Source of the DNA: JANXMY01 sp964251675
Lineage (GTDB): Bacteria > Armatimonadota > Armatimonadia > Armatimonadales > Capsulimonadaceae
Direction: 5' to 3'
Assembly (NCBI GenBank): GCA_964251675.1
Contig: CAXUKS010000015.1
Span: forward strand, 22,139 to 86,138
Length of the DNA stretch: 64,000 nt
Below are positions 24,389-32,814 of the stretch, piece after piece. The notes under the pieces are model-generated. The model was not told the origin of the DNA and did not search any database. It saw only the letters and a program-made list of their open reading frames with translations. A program made the position numbers and the translations under genes. Position 1 is the stretch's first letter, and every line of letters begins with the position of its first letter.

Positions 24389-25558
24389 ATGTCTCTGAAC
24401 GCCCTGCAAAGAATGTGCCTTCTGTTTTTGCCAGCAGCTATGGCTTTGACGGTGTTCAATTCGAAAACAGCGATGGCAAAAACACCGGCGGCAAGCGTGG
24501 CGCAGGTGGTGCAGGCTACCCACGCGGCGGGCCATTTTGATGGCGTGGTGCTGGTGTCGCAGCGCGGCAAAATCCTGTACGCGCAGGGTTTTGGACCGGC
24601 CAATCGGTCTGCCAACTACCCCAACACTCTGGAGACTCCGTACCGCATTTGCTCCATCACCAAGCAGTTCACGGCTCTTCTGGTCATGCAGATGGTGCAG
24701 CAGGGCAAACTCCGCTTAGACAGCCCGGTGACGGCCTACCTGCCGGACTTCCGCGCCGACACCGGCGGCAAAATCACACTCCGAAATCTGCTCACGCACA
24801 CCTCGGGGCTGGCTTCGGTGGACGATGCGCTGCCGGAAAAAGAGGGCTTTCCCGGCTTTTACCAGCAGACCGACCCGAAGTTTGCTGACGCGGCGTATGT
24901 CACCCGGACCTACTTGCAGGGCGATTTGAAAACCGTGCCCGGCGAGAAGTTCAATTACAACAACTCGGATTACATTGTGTTGCAGGCCATTCTGGAAAAA
25001 ACGAGCGGTTTGCCCTATGCCCAGCTTCTTCAGACCCGTATCTTGAAGCCGCTCGGCATGACGCACACGGGCCTGATTGGTAAAGACGCCTATGCGCCCC
25101 GGCAGGCGGTCGGTTATATCCATGACGGCGCGAAAGAGGTTGCCGAGCCGTACATTCACCTGGCAAACTTCGGCGCAGCGGGAGCCATGTATTCCACCGC
25201 CCGTGACCTGCTGCGCTGGAACAACGCCCTGGACAACGATATATTACTGGCAAAGCCGTATCGTGAGACTATGTTCACCGCCGACAAGTCTCTGGGTTAC
25301 GTCGCCCTCGGAAGCTGGGTGTATCCCGCCGCCATTGCCGGAGCGGCCAAAAAGCCTGTGCTGGTGGAGCGGCAGGGCGAAATCGGCGCGTTCCACACGC
25401 TCAACCTGCGTGCCCCCGAAGACGGCTACAGCATTGTTGTCCTGAGCAACACAGACACCGCCGACCTATCCGCCACCTATCTGCAAAAGGGCCTCGCCTA
25501 CGACATTCTTAAGGCGCTCTACGCGCCTGTCACAAGAACCATAGGGGGTGCACTGTGA
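24389..25558 (+). CDS. Exported serine hydrolase, beta-lactamase/PBP4* family
   Basis: This encodes 389 residues. A signal peptide (MCLLFLPAAMALTVFNSKTA, ending near AMAKT) precedes a class C-type fold. SITKQFT supplies the SxxK nucleophile and base (about residue 88), and NYNNSDYIVL the YxN element (about residue 188). HTSGL lies between them and VERQGEIGAFHTLNLRAPED near residue 330 is the third-motif region. Members hydrolyse esters, D-amino peptides or peptidoglycan stems; few are true beta-lactamases. The stop overlaps the next gene's GTG (GTGA), so the two are translationally coupled. Confidence 0.88.
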   Translation: MSLNALQRMCLLFLPAAMALTVFNSKTAMAKTPAASVAQVVQATHAAGHFDGVVLVSQRGKILYAQGFGPANRSANYPNTLETPYRICSITKQFTALLVMQMVQQGKLRLDSPVTAYLPDFRADTGGKITLRNLLTHTSGLASVDDALPEKEGFPGFYQQTDPKFADAAYVTRTYLQGDLKTVPGEKFNYNNSDYIVLQAILEKTSGLPYAQLLQTRILKPLGMTHTGLIGKDAYAPRQAVGYIHDGAKEVAEPYIHLANFGAAGAMYSTARDLLRWNNALDNDILLAKPYRETMFTADKSLGYVALGSWVYPAAIAGAAKKPVLVERQGEIGAFHTLNLRAPEDGYSIVVLSNTDTADLSATYLQKGLAYDILKALYAPVTRTIGGAL

Positions 25559-25944
25559 TACTTTACCGGCCCATTGGTCTTCAAGAACTGAAATTAATTG
25601 CCGAGGCTAACTACGAAGCCTTCCCGCCGCGCCTGCCGGAGCAGCCAATCTTTTATCCGGTCTTAAACTTTGAATATGCCGCGCAAATTGCCCGCGACTG
25701 GAACACACAAAGCAGTCCCTTTGCCGGGTTTGTGACCAAGTTTGAAGTGGCGGACGAGTACGCCCGCCAATTTCCGGTGCAGGTCGTTGGCGGGCGCGAA
25801 CATCAGGAGCTATGGGTTCCGGCGGAAGAGCTAGGCGAGTTCAATTGGCATATTCAGGGCCGAATAGAGATTGTGGCGTCCTATTACGGGGCGCAGTTTG
25901 AAGGGGAAGTAGAGCCGCAAACCAATCTGCGGCTCGGTATATAA
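25555..25944 (+). CDS. Conserved small protein (annotated in relatives as ADP-ribosylation/crystallin J1)
   Basis: This encodes 129 residues from a GTG that overlaps the preceding stop by four bases. The sequence MILYRPIGLQELKLIAEANY, LPEQPIFYPVLNFEYAAQIA, FVTKFEVADEYARQFPVQVV and HQELWVPAEELGEFN resembles a widespread small protein that databases tend to label ADP-ribosylation/crystallin J1. I see no ADP-ribosyl-hydrolase metal motif, so the label may be inherited. Its compact beta-rich nature and coupling to the hydrolase gene are the only functional hints. Confidence 0.65.
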   Translation: MILYRPIGLQELKLIAEANYEAFPPRLPEQPIFYPVLNFEYAAQIARDWNTQSSPFAGFVTKFEVADEYARQFPVQVVGGREHQELWVPAEELGEFNWHIQGRIEIVASYYGAQFEGEVEPQTNLRLGI

Positions 25945-25962
25945 GAAAGCTGCTTCCTGCTC

Positions 25963-26387
25963 TTAAGCGTTGCTCCAATCTTCGATACTCACGTCGGGGA
26001 TACGCTCGAAATCGGCGGTGTTGCAGGTGACAACAATAAAGCCGCTGATTGCAGCGTGGGCAGCAAGTCGGCAGTCCATTTTGCCGATGCGCTTGACGGC
26101 GGCGGGGTAGGAGCGGTAGAGGTCTTCGGCAGCATTTGTGTACGGAAGAATGTTGAAGGCACACAGCCTGCTGATCAGCCGCGCCAGATAACGAGAAGGG
26201 ATTTCAATGCTCCGGCTCGCTCTTGTTCGCGTGCCTTGTTGATTTCGCTGAGAGTACCAGCCAGCATCTCTTCGGCGGTGAGAGTGCTGACTGAAACCTG
26301 ATCTTTCGGCGTCTGGATAAGACGCTTCGTGACCAAAGTATCTCCGCGAAATACACGTTCCAGTGTATCAGCGTCTAAAAGGTACAC
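25963..26387 (-). pseudogene. PIN-domain VapC-type toxin, frameshifted
   Basis: The N-terminal half (26387 down to about 26190) reads MYLLDADTLERVFRGDTLVT ... VSTLTAEEMLAGTLSEINKA and then runs into a stop in frame at 26175. The C-terminal half continues in another frame: ARLISRLCAFNILPYTNAAE, KRIGKMDCRLAAHAAISGFI, VTCNTADFERIP, SIEDWSNA, ending at 25963. Joined, they make a normal PIN toxin of about 140 residues with all expected acidic residues (D in LLDADT, E in TAEEML, D in KMDCRL, D in NTADF). A one-base loss near 26175-26205 explains the break. It follows its antitoxin by four bases. Could be an assembly error. Confidence 0.7.
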
Positions 26388-26391
26388 AGGA

Positions 26392-26604
26392 TTACTCGAT
26401 TGTATCGTCGTTGTCTATTTCCCGGCGGCGTTCCCGGATATTTGCCATCATGGCATCAAGCATCGGGTCATCTTTGAACGCGCCGATCACAGAATCAAAA
26501 GGTCCCTCCGCATCTTTGTTTGGAAGAGACAAAAGTACCCACTCTTTTACGTCAAAGCTCGGACGCCCCACTGATTGATCTATGGTTAGGTTTTGTTCAG
26601 CCAT
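26392..26604 (-). CDS. VapB-type antitoxin partner of the PIN protein
   Basis: This encodes 70 residues from the ATG at 26604 (MAEQNLTIDQSVGRPSFDVK), preceded by AGGAG; the longer frame has no ribosome-binding site. It is acidic and charged (MMANIRERRREIDNDDTIE), typical of a toxin-wrapping antitoxin tail. It lies four bases upstream of the PIN-domain toxin. With the toxin broken, it may persist as a relic or protect against related toxins. Confidence 0.65.
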   Translation of the reverse strand: MAEQNLTIDQSVGRPSFDVKEWVLLSLPNKDAEGPFDSVIGAFKDDPMLDAMMANIRERRREIDNDDTIE

Positions 26605-26636
26605 TTGTTTTGACTCCTGTTGTGATTGTACCCCAA

Positions 26637-27881
26637 TCATGACACCCGCCCAAAGACAAGACACGCGTTGATGCCGCCGAAGCCGAAAGAGTTGGACAGG
26701 ACGTAGTCCACGTGGGCATCACGGCCTGCCGTTCCGGGGATATAGTCTAAATCACAGGCGGGGTCAGGGTTTTCTAAATTGTGCGTGGGCGGCAGCCAGT
26801 TGTCTTTCAGGCAGAGCAGAGAGATCGCCGCTTCCCAGGCCCCGGTGGCCCCCAGAGCATGACCGTGGAAGCCTTTCGTGCCGCTAACGGGGAGCTGATA
26901 CGCGTGGTCCCCGAAGACCTGCTTCAAGGCCGCCGTCTCGGTGCTGTCGTTCAGCGACGTGCTGGAGCCGTGGGCATTGACATAGCCAATATCTCTTGGA
27001 GACAGGCCCGCCCGTTCAATTGCCAGCGACATACAGCGGGCGGCCTGTGCGCTGTCCGGGCGCGGCTGGGTCATGTGGAACGCATCGTTGGTGGAGGCAT
27101 GCGATAAAATCTCGCCATAAATTCGTGCGCCCCGCGCCTGGGCATGGGCGTAGTCTTCGAGCACCAGCATGGCCGCGCCTTCGGCCATCACAAAGCCGTC
27201 CCGGTCCTTGTCAAACGGACGCGAGGCGTGCGCGGGGTCATCATTACGCTGGCTCATGGCCCGGATGATGGCAAATGCGCCGTAGCACAGCGGCGACAGC
27301 GGCGCTTCGGAGCCGCCCGCCAGCATCACCTCGGCATATCCCAGACGGATCAAATCCACGGCGCGGCCAATCGCAATCGGGGATGCCGCGCACGAGTCGC
27401 CGTTGGCTGTGGCCGGGCCGGTCGCGCCGATTTCAATGGCGATGTTGCAGGACCCAGCCCCGTTGAACACGGACAGCGCCAGCATCGGATTGACGCCGCG
27501 CGGCCCTTGCTGCATAAACGCCGGGTACTGCTCCTCGGCAAAAGCGACGCCGCCCAGGGCTGTGCCGAGGCAGACCCCGACCCTGTCCCGGTCCTCCACC
27601 CGTAAGTCCAGTGCGGCATCGGCCAGCGCCATTTTGGAGGCCGCGACAGCGAACTGCGAAAACTTATCCAGCCGCTTTAGCTTTTTGCCGTCCAGATAGG
27701 GGGCCGGGTCAAAGCCCGTCACCTGCGCGGCCATGTGGCTGACAAAGGGCGATGTGTCGAAGTGCGTGATCGTGCCGACCGCAGACTGACCGCCCCGCAG
27801 GCCCGCCCGCAGGCCGTCTACCCCAATCCCGAGAGGCGTAATCGCTCCAATTCCGGTGACGACGACTCGTTTCTGCTGCAT
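26637..27881 (-). CDS. Beta-ketoacyl-ACP synthase (FabF-like ketosynthase)
   Basis: This encodes 414 residues from the ATG at 27881 (MQQKRVVVTGIGAITPLGIG). The thiolase-fold catalytic triad is present: Cys in NGDSCAASPIAIG, His in YVNAHGSSTSLND and His in SGTKGFHGHALGATGA. It ends SNSFGFGGINACLVF as FabF proteins do. It catalyses decarboxylative condensation with malonyl-ACP. It is the last gene of a run with an SRPBCC cyclase-like protein, an FAD oxidoreductase, a methyltransferase and hemL, and no fabG, acpP or fabD is beside it. This context suggests a dedicated aromatic or polyketide-like product rather than housekeeping fatty-acid synthesis; that is inference. Confidence 0.92.
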   Translation of the reverse strand: MQQKRVVVTGIGAITPLGIGVDGLRAGLRGGQSAVGTITHFDTSPFVSHMAAQVTGFDPAPYLDGKKLKRLDKFSQFAVAASKMALADAALDLRVEDRDRVGVCLGTALGGVAFAEEQYPAFMQQGPRGVNPMLALSVFNGAGSCNIAIEIGATGPATANGDSCAASPIAIGRAVDLIRLGYAEVMLAGGSEAPLSPLCYGAFAIIRAMSQRNDDPAHASRPFDKDRDGFVMAEGAAMLVLEDYAHAQARGARIYGEILSHASTNDAFHMTQPRPDSAQAARCMSLAIERAGLSPRDIGYVNAHGSSTSLNDSTETAALKQVFGDHAYQLPVSGTKGFHGHALGATGAWEAAISLLCLKDNWLPPTHNLENPDPACDLDYIPGTAGRDAHVDYVLSNSFGFGGINACLVFGRVS

Positions 27882-27883
27882 AT

Positions 27884-28377
27884 TCACAAGCCTGCCTCTT
27901 TTTCTACCACTGCCTTGATTGTCGCCAGCGTTCGCCCGGCGATGGCATGGACAAACTGTGTGCCCACTAACTCCTGCGCGAACCAGCCATTGAGCAGGGG
28001 CAGGGGATAAGTCAAGTCGTGAGCAATGGTTACCGCCACGCCGCGCCCCTGCGGGTCGTCGGCGATGGTCCAGACCACCCACATTCCCCGTGCGATGCCT
28101 GCCGTGTGCTTGAAGTAAATCCGCCCCGTTTCCGGCTCGCAAATCTGGACGCTCTGCCAGCGCACCGGGAAGGTGACGCCGGGCAGGGGGAAATCGTTCC
28201 GCACGGCGGCCATTTCCACTACTNNNNNNNNNNTTTGCGCTGTCCATCGTCGGTTTGCTCGAAGACCAGCACCTCGCGGTAATGCGGCAGCAGGTCCGGC
28301 CAGTCCTGAATATCGGCGGCAAGCTGGAAAATCCGCGCTTTATCGCCGCGCATATAAACGGTGTTTTCTGTGTGCAT
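27884..28377 (-). CDS. SRPBCC (START-like) cyclase/aromatase-like protein, broken by an assembly gap
   Basis: The N-terminal part reads MHTENTVYMRGDKARIFQLA, ADIQDWPDLLPHYREVLVFE from an ATG at 28377. After the N-run the same fold resumes VVEMAAVRNDFPLPGVTFPV and ends at 27884. The two halves are out of frame with exactly ten Ns, so the N-run is a placeholder and the true gap is 2 modulo 3 bases. SRPBCC proteins bind hydrophobic ligands; polyketide cyclases, aromatases and COQ10-like proteins belong here. The stop is two bases from the ketosynthase start, so they are tightly coupled. Confidence 0.75.
28224..28233. other. Assembly gap (ten Ns)
   Basis: A run of ten Ns inside the SRPBCC gene. 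Reading-frame logic shows the real length is not ten. Confidence 0.98.
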
Positions 28378-28501
28378 CGGCGTGTGCTTTCTTCGGACAA
28401 GGAACCCCGATGCGGACGGGGGCCTCTCTTTTCCGGCTCTTTGCCCTTCCCTAACAGGGGAGGGAGCGAGGGCGGTAGGGGTCTGGCTCCCGGCTGCCGA
28501 A
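28378..28501. other. Intergenic region with stem-loop between oxidoreductase and SRPBCC gene
   Basis: The 124 bases contain CCCTTCCCTAACAGGGGAGGG (about 28445-28465 region), which can fold, followed by GC-rich low complexity similar to that at 1807-1870. No gene. It might attenuate transcription inside the run. Confidence 0.4.
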
Positions 28502-29710
28502 TCAAAAGGACGAAAGCGCCAAGCGCAGTGTCGGCAGGGACAGCAAATCGGTGGGCCGGGCCAGGTCGCCGATGGTCTGCAAAATCAGTTCCGTCAGCGG
28601 GGCGGAGCGGCGCAGGCGGGCCGAAGCCCAGGCCAGTGCGGGCGGGGAATGCACCACGCGCTGCACCAAATCGCACAGGTGGTAGCGCGGCAGAAGCTCC
28701 CGGCGGCGGGCGGTATCATACGAAGACAACGCACGAGCGCTGGTGTCGCCGCGTGTGAGCGCGGCATCAATGGCGTGCGCGGCCAGTTGTGCCCCGCGCA
28801 GGGCAAAAAAGACGCCCTCGCCGGTGAAAGGATGGATAAATGTCGCCGCGTCACCGACCAGCATGGCTCCGTCAGCGGTGGCACGGCTCGTGTGGTGGCC
28901 GAAGCAGCCGACGGAGTGCAGCGGCCCGATTTGCGTCCCGCCTTGCAGCATCTCAGAAACGGCGGGGAACGAGCGACGCAGGCACTCGTCAAAATACTCC
29001 TGCCGCCGCCCGGCCATCTGCGGCCCTTCGCCCACAGGGACAACGATGTTGATATTGCGCGTTCCCTCCGGCCCGCAGGCCGCGCCGACCCCGCAGCAGG
29101 CATCCGCGCCGTCGCGGGGCAGGTGCATCGTGACGACGGCCTCGCGGCCGCCTGTGCGTGTCTGAAAATGGGTGACAAGAGCCAGCTTTTGCAGACGGGG
29201 CAGGGGACGCACGACGCCCATCTCGCGGGCAAGCAGAGACTTTGTGCCGTCGGCTCCGACAATCACCCGCGCAGTCAAGGTGTGCGTCTCGCCGTGGGCG
29301 TCCGTGCCAGTCACGCCGGTTTCGTCCCGCAGAATACGCCGCACCTGAAAGCCTTCCCGCACCTGGACACCTGCCGCTTCCGCCGCGCCTCGCAGGACGG
29401 AGTCCGTGACGGTGCGCGGGCAGGCCAGCGCCTCCGTGCCGCCGCTGAAAGCCGGGGACGCATGCGGGATAACGGTCTCGCAGGTCAGCCGCGCCGCGCC
29501 GCCCGCCATCAGGGCAGGCAGAACGCCGAGTTCGTCCCGCAGCAGCCGCACCGCGCCGGGGGTGAGATATTCGCCGCAGGGCTTGGGGCGGGGAAAGACG
29601 GCTCGGTCCAATAAAGTCACTGAGTAGCCCGCACGGGCCAGAAAGAGGGCGGTCGCGGAGCCGGCTGGCCCCGCGCCGATCACGATCACTTCACTTACAC
29701 TTACAGACAA
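28502..29710 (-). CDS. FAD-dependent oxidoreductase, geranylgeranyl reductase family
   Basis: This encodes 402 residues from a TTG at 29710 (MSVSVSEVIVIGAGPAGSAT); no strong ribosome-binding site decides the start. The dinucleotide-binding motif VIVIGAGPAGSATAL opens the protein. FPRPKPCGEYLTPGAV is the family's substrate/FAD loop, VGADGTKSLLAREM follows, and AMLVGDAATFIHPFTGEG is the GD motif. Members reduce isoprenoid double bonds or hydroxylate aromatic rings. It lies 33 bases after the methyltransferase and upstream of the SRPBCC protein and ketosynthase, suggesting it tailors their product. Confidence 0.88.
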   Translation of the reverse strand: MSVSVSEVIVIGAGPAGSATALFLARAGYSVTLLDRAVFPRPKPCGEYLTPGAVRLLRDELGVLPALMAGGAARLTCETVIPHASPAFSGGTEALACPRTVTDSVLRGAAEAAGVQVREGFQVRRILRDETGVTGTDAHGETHTLTARVIVGADGTKSLLAREMGVVRPLPRLQKLALVTHFQTRTGGREAVVTMHLPRDGADACCGVGAACGPEGTRNINIVVPVGEGPQMAGRRQEYFDECLRRSFPAVSEMLQGGTQIGPLHSVGCFGHHTSRATADGAMLVGDAATFIHPFTGEGVFFALRGAQLAAHAIDAALTRGDTSARALSSYDTARRRELLPRYHLCDLVQRVVHSPPALAWASARLRRSAPLTELILQTIGDLARPTDLLSLPTLRLALSSF

Positions 29711-29743
29711 AGAAAAGCCAATCTAAAGGAGAACTATTCTCTC

Positions 29744-30451
29744 TTACCCCATTTTGTCCTGTACCAACGCCACGCGGAAATACCAGGGGGTGTACACGCG
29801 CACGCCGGACACGCCGCTGAGGCCGATCATCTTGCGATACCCGGCGGGTGTCCACGCCCGGCGCACACTGGCGGGGCCATCGTGCCGCGTGAACGGGTGA
29901 GCGCCCAGCAGGGCTAGCGAGGCTTGCACGCCCCAGAGGGTGGGGCGGTCCCGCCGCAGGTCGCTGACCACAAAGCCGCGTGTCGTCAGCGTATCCATCG
30001 CGGCCAGCACACGGGCCGAAGCGTCAAAGCCAAAGTGGTGAAACGCCAGAGCGCACAGGGCAAGGTCAAACGAACGGGGCGGGAAGGGGAGACGGAGCGC
30101 GTCGGCCTGCACCAGCGAGACACCCGGCGCGGCCTGGGCGGCCATTTGAAGCATCTGGGCGTGGTTATCCACGCCCACAATCGTCAAATCCAGCCCGCGC
30201 CGCTGTCCCCACGCTTGCAGGGCGCGGGGAATGTCGGCGGAGCCGGTGGCGATATCCAGAATGCGTATGGCCGTGCCGGGCGGCACGTTTCTCAGCAGCC
30301 GCGCCGTGTGGGCCAGCACCGTCTGCGTCCCGCCGAACAGCCGGTTCGTCCGCGCCAGATCGCGCATGGACTGGTCGATGTCGGCAAACGGCTGGTCGGG
30401 AGTGTCAATATCTTCCGGCTCATCCGTGTAAGGCAGATCAAGCCACGACAT
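29744..30451 (-). CDS. Class I SAM-dependent methyltransferase
   Basis: This encodes 235 residues from the ATG at 30451 (MSWLDLPYTDEPEDIDTPDQ), 14 bases inside the end of hemL. The SAM motif I is RILDIATGSADIPRAL (about residue 68), then TIVGVDNHAQMLQMA and ADALRLPFPPRSFDLALCAL, the UbiE/Methyltransf_11 layout. The overlap implies translational coupling with hemL. In this context it probably methylates an aromatic or polyketide-like intermediate; the acceptor atom is unknown. Confidence 0.88.
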   Translation of the reverse strand: MSWLDLPYTDEPEDIDTPDQPFADIDQSMRDLARTNRLFGGTQTVLAHTARLLRNVPPGTAIRILDIATGSADIPRALQAWGQRRGLDLTIVGVDNHAQMLQMAAQAAPGVSLVQADALRLPFPPRSFDLALCALAFHHFGFDASARVLAAMDTLTTRGFVVSDLRRDRPTLWGVQASLALLGAHPFTRHDGPASVRRAWTPAGYRKMIGLSGVSGVRVYTPWYFRVALVQDKMG

Positions 30452-31733
30452 GCAGCGCCTCAACGGCGGCCCGTGCCGTCTCTTCGACAATGGCGTCGGT
30501 GTGTGCCGTACTCAGAAACGCGGCTTCAAACTGGGACGGGGCAAAGTACACGCCGCGCTCCAAAAGCGCCCGGAAGAACGCGCCGTACCGGGCCGTGTCG
30601 GCGGTCTTGGCCGTGGCAAAATCAATGACTTTGGTGCCGGTAAAGAACAGCGTCATCATGGAGCCGAGGCGGTTGATCTGGTGGGGAATATTCTCGCGCC
30701 GGGCCGCGTCTTTGATCGCCTGTGCCAGCGTGTGCATCCGGCGGTGCATCGCGGGGTAAAGCGTGTCGCGCTCGGCTTCCAGCCGCGTCAGCTGGGCCAG
30801 CCCCGCCGCCACGGCCAGCGGGTTTCCCGAAAGTGTCCCTGCCTGATACACCGGCCCGACCGGGGCGACTGTGTCCATGATGTCCGCCCGGCCCCCGTAA
30901 GCCGCCAGCGGCAGGCCGCCGCCAATGATCTTGCCTAAAGCGGTCAAGTCGGGCGTCACTTGCAGCAGCTCCTGCGCCCCGCCGTAAGCCACCCGAAAGC
31001 CCGAGATGACTTCGTCAAACAGCAGCAGCGCCCCGTCTTGAGTAGTCAGGTCCCGCAGGGCGTGCAGGAAATCCGCACGGGGCGTCACCACGCCCATATT
31101 GCCCGCAATCGGCTCCAGCATGACCACGGCGACTTCGCCGGGGTGCGCCCGCATGGCCTCCCGAAAAGCATCCGCATCATTGTAGGGCAGGGTGATGGTG
31201 TCCCGAGTCAAGTTGACGGGGACGCCTGCCGAGTCGGGTAGGCCGAGCGTCGTCAGCCCGGAGCCAGCTTTTGCCAGAAAGCCGTCCGAATGGCCGTGGT
31301 AGCAGCCTTCAAACTTGATAATCGTGTCCCGCTTCGTGAACCCCCGCGCCACGCGCACCGCGCTCATCACTGCCTCGGTCCCCGACGACACCAGCCGCAC
31401 TTTTTCCACCGACGGCACGGCGGCGACAATCTTCTGCGCCAGCCGCACTTCGGCCTCGGTGCTTGCCCCAAACGACGTCCCCCGCACGGCGGCGTTTGTG
31501 ATCGCCTTAATAATCTCCGGCGGCGCGTGCCCAAAAATCAGCGGCCCCCACGATATCACATGGTCAATATAACGGTTACCGTCCACATCAAAGATATACG
31601 GCCCGTCCCCCCGTGTCATAAACAGCGGATGCCCGCCGACGCTCTTAAAGGCCCGCACCGGCGAGTTGACGCCGCCGGGGATGACGAGCTGCGCTTCGGC
31701 AAAGAGCCGCGCCGAGTTTTCGTGAGACTGCAT
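30438..31733 (-). CDS. hemL: Glutamate-1-semialdehyde 2,1-aminomutase
   Basis: This encodes 431 residues. VIPGGVNSPVRAFKSVGGHP is the family's signature N-terminus. VSSGTEAVMSAVRVARGFTK, FEGCYHGHSDGFL, LLLFDEVISGFRVAYGGAQE and TALGKIIGGGLPLAAYGG (PLP-binding Lys) are all present. The enzyme converts glutamate-1-semialdehyde to 5-aminolevulinate in tetrapyrrole synthesis, consistent with the many haem proteins encoded at 49910-58180. It heads a run whose other four genes look like a biosynthetic pathway, with a 14-base overlap to the methyltransferase. Diverges from the cupin gene. Confidence 0.96.
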   Translation of the reverse strand: MQSHENSARLFAEAQLVIPGGVNSPVRAFKSVGGHPLFMTRGDGPYIFDVDGNRYIDHVISWGPLIFGHAPPEIIKAITNAAVRGTSFGASTEAEVRLAQKIVAAVPSVEKVRLVSSGTEAVMSAVRVARGFTKRDTIIKFEGCYHGHSDGFLAKAGSGLTTLGLPDSAGVPVNLTRDTITLPYNDADAFREAMRAHPGEVAVVMLEPIAGNMGVVTPRADFLHALRDLTTQDGALLLFDEVISGFRVAYGGAQELLQVTPDLTALGKIIGGGLPLAAYGGRADIMDTVAPVGPVYQAGTLSGNPLAVAAGLAQLTRLEAERDTLYPAMHRRMHTLAQAIKDAARRENIPHQINRLGSMMTLFFTGTKVIDFATAKTADTARYGAFFRALLERGVYFAPSQFEAAFLSTAHTDAIVEETARAAVEALHVVA

Positions 31734-31783
31734 AGAAAGAGTATACCCGATACGTTCTCGCCGCCGGAGGGTATACCTTTATC

Positions 31784-32209
31784 ATGGAAATCAAACGAAA
31801 CGGCTCCCGCCCTTCCGGCAACGGCCCCGACGAGTATTTTACTGGCACGGTGCGTGTGGACCAACTGTTTCAGGCTCCCGAACCGGCGCGAGGCGGCGGC
31901 GCGACCGTCACCTTTGAGCCGGGCGCACGTACTGCCTGGCACACGCATCCGCTGGGGCAGACCTTGATCGTCACCGCCGGATGCGGGCGGGCACAGCGCG
32001 AAGGCGGGCCGATTGAGGACATCCGTCCCGGTGATGTGATCTGGTTCCCTCCGGGGGAGAAGCACTGGCATGGCGCGGCACCCACCACAGCCATGACTCA
32101 TATCGCCATCGCCGAACAGCTTGACGGCAAGGTGGTGGACTGGCTGGAAAAGGTCAGCGACGAGCAATACCTGTTTGCAGAAGAGGTATCGCAGTCCCCG
32201 AAGCTTTAG
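31784..32209 (+). CDS. Single-domain cupin
   Basis: This encodes 141 residues. The two cupin motifs are present: RTAWHTHPLGQTLIVTAGCG with the metal-binding histidines, and PGDVIWFPPGEKHWHG with the third His. The pattern matches small (R)-mandelonitrile-lyase-like/carboxymuconolactone-associated cupins. Actual substrate unknown. It diverges from hemL; the 50-base gap has GTATAC-containing sequences near both starts, so overlapping promoters are likely. Confidence 0.85.
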   Translation: MEIKRNGSRPSGNGPDEYFTGTVRVDQLFQAPEPARGGGATVTFEPGARTAWHTHPLGQTLIVTAGCGRAQREGGPIEDIRPGDVIWFPPGEKHWHGAAPTTAMTHIAIAEQLDGKVVDWLEKVSDEQYLFAEEVSQSPKL

Positions 32210-32242
32210 ATGTGCTCGCCCTGGTATCTGCACCGAAGCGTC

Positions 32243-32272
32243 TTGACATTCCAAAGTTCTCCCAGGTATAGT
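32243..32272 (+). promoter_or_regulatory. Promoter of the metal-efflux operon
   Basis: TTGACA (32243-32248) and TATAGT (32267-32272) are 18 bases apart. The -10 box overlaps the earliest candidate GTG at 32271, so the first gene must start later (GTG at 32280 or beyond), with a very short or absent leader. Confidence 0.65.
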
Positions 32273-32279
32273 GGATTCT

Positions 32280-32711
32280 GTGGCAAAGCGATGCAACATC
32301 CGAATACTGGCTCTACTCCTGCTGCTGCTTTCCATGCTTGTCCCCAAGCCCGCCGGAGCATGGTATTGTGAAGGACAGCAGTGTGGCACGGCGTTTGGCG
32401 CGTGCTGCTGCATTTCCGCGCCGGACAGCCGCGATCTTAGCTGTTCCCAATCGGCGGCCAGCCAGGGAAAAGCCGCCGTCTGCCAGGGCGGCTGCAGCTG
32501 CGTCATGGTCCTCCAGGCGGCTTCTCCGCCTGCGGCCACCGCCTCCGCTGCACCTGCGGCCGCTCCTCTTGTGTTTCTTCCTGTGCCTGTCGCCGTTTAC
32601 GTTGCGCCGCCCGTCACCGAGCAGGTCGTGACCCTTGTTCCTGCTCGCGGCCCGCCTTGCTCGGCAATTTCTTTCACCGTTCCTTCGCTCCGCGCTCCCC
32701 CTGCCGCCTGA
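32280..32711 (+). CDS. Exported Cys-rich protein at head of metal-efflux operon
   Basis: From the GTG at 32280 the protein has 143 residues; the upstream GTG at 32271 falls inside the promoter. A signal peptide (RILALLLLLLSMLVPKPAGA) ends before WYCEGQQCGTAFGACCCISA. Ten cysteines lie in the first 60 mature residues (then GCSCVMVLQ), followed by an alanine/proline/valine-rich tail with one more Cys. A role in binding or buffering metal in the periplasm is plausible given the CzcCBA-like genes that follow. I do not recognise the family. Confidence 0.6.
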   Translation: MAKRCNIRILALLLLLLSMLVPKPAGAWYCEGQQCGTAFGACCCISAPDSRDLSCSQSAASQGKAAVCQGGCSCVMVLQAASPPAATASAAPAAAPLVFLPVPVAVYVAPPVTEQVVTLVPARGPPCSAISFTVPSLRAPPAA

Positions 32712-32814
32712 CATTCTTTGCCCGTCTCACGACCGGGACTGTCAGCGCACGTCTTCTCTCTCCTACGCTTTGCCTGCCTGACACCCGGTCTACTAGAAAT
32801 GTCAGGAGGTCATT

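Noticed and set aside
26637..28676. Single 679-residue frame spanning the ketosynthase and the N-run
   Set aside because: The upstream part crosses the assembly gap and reads the SRPBCC gene out of frame; the ketosynthase has its own ATG at 27881.
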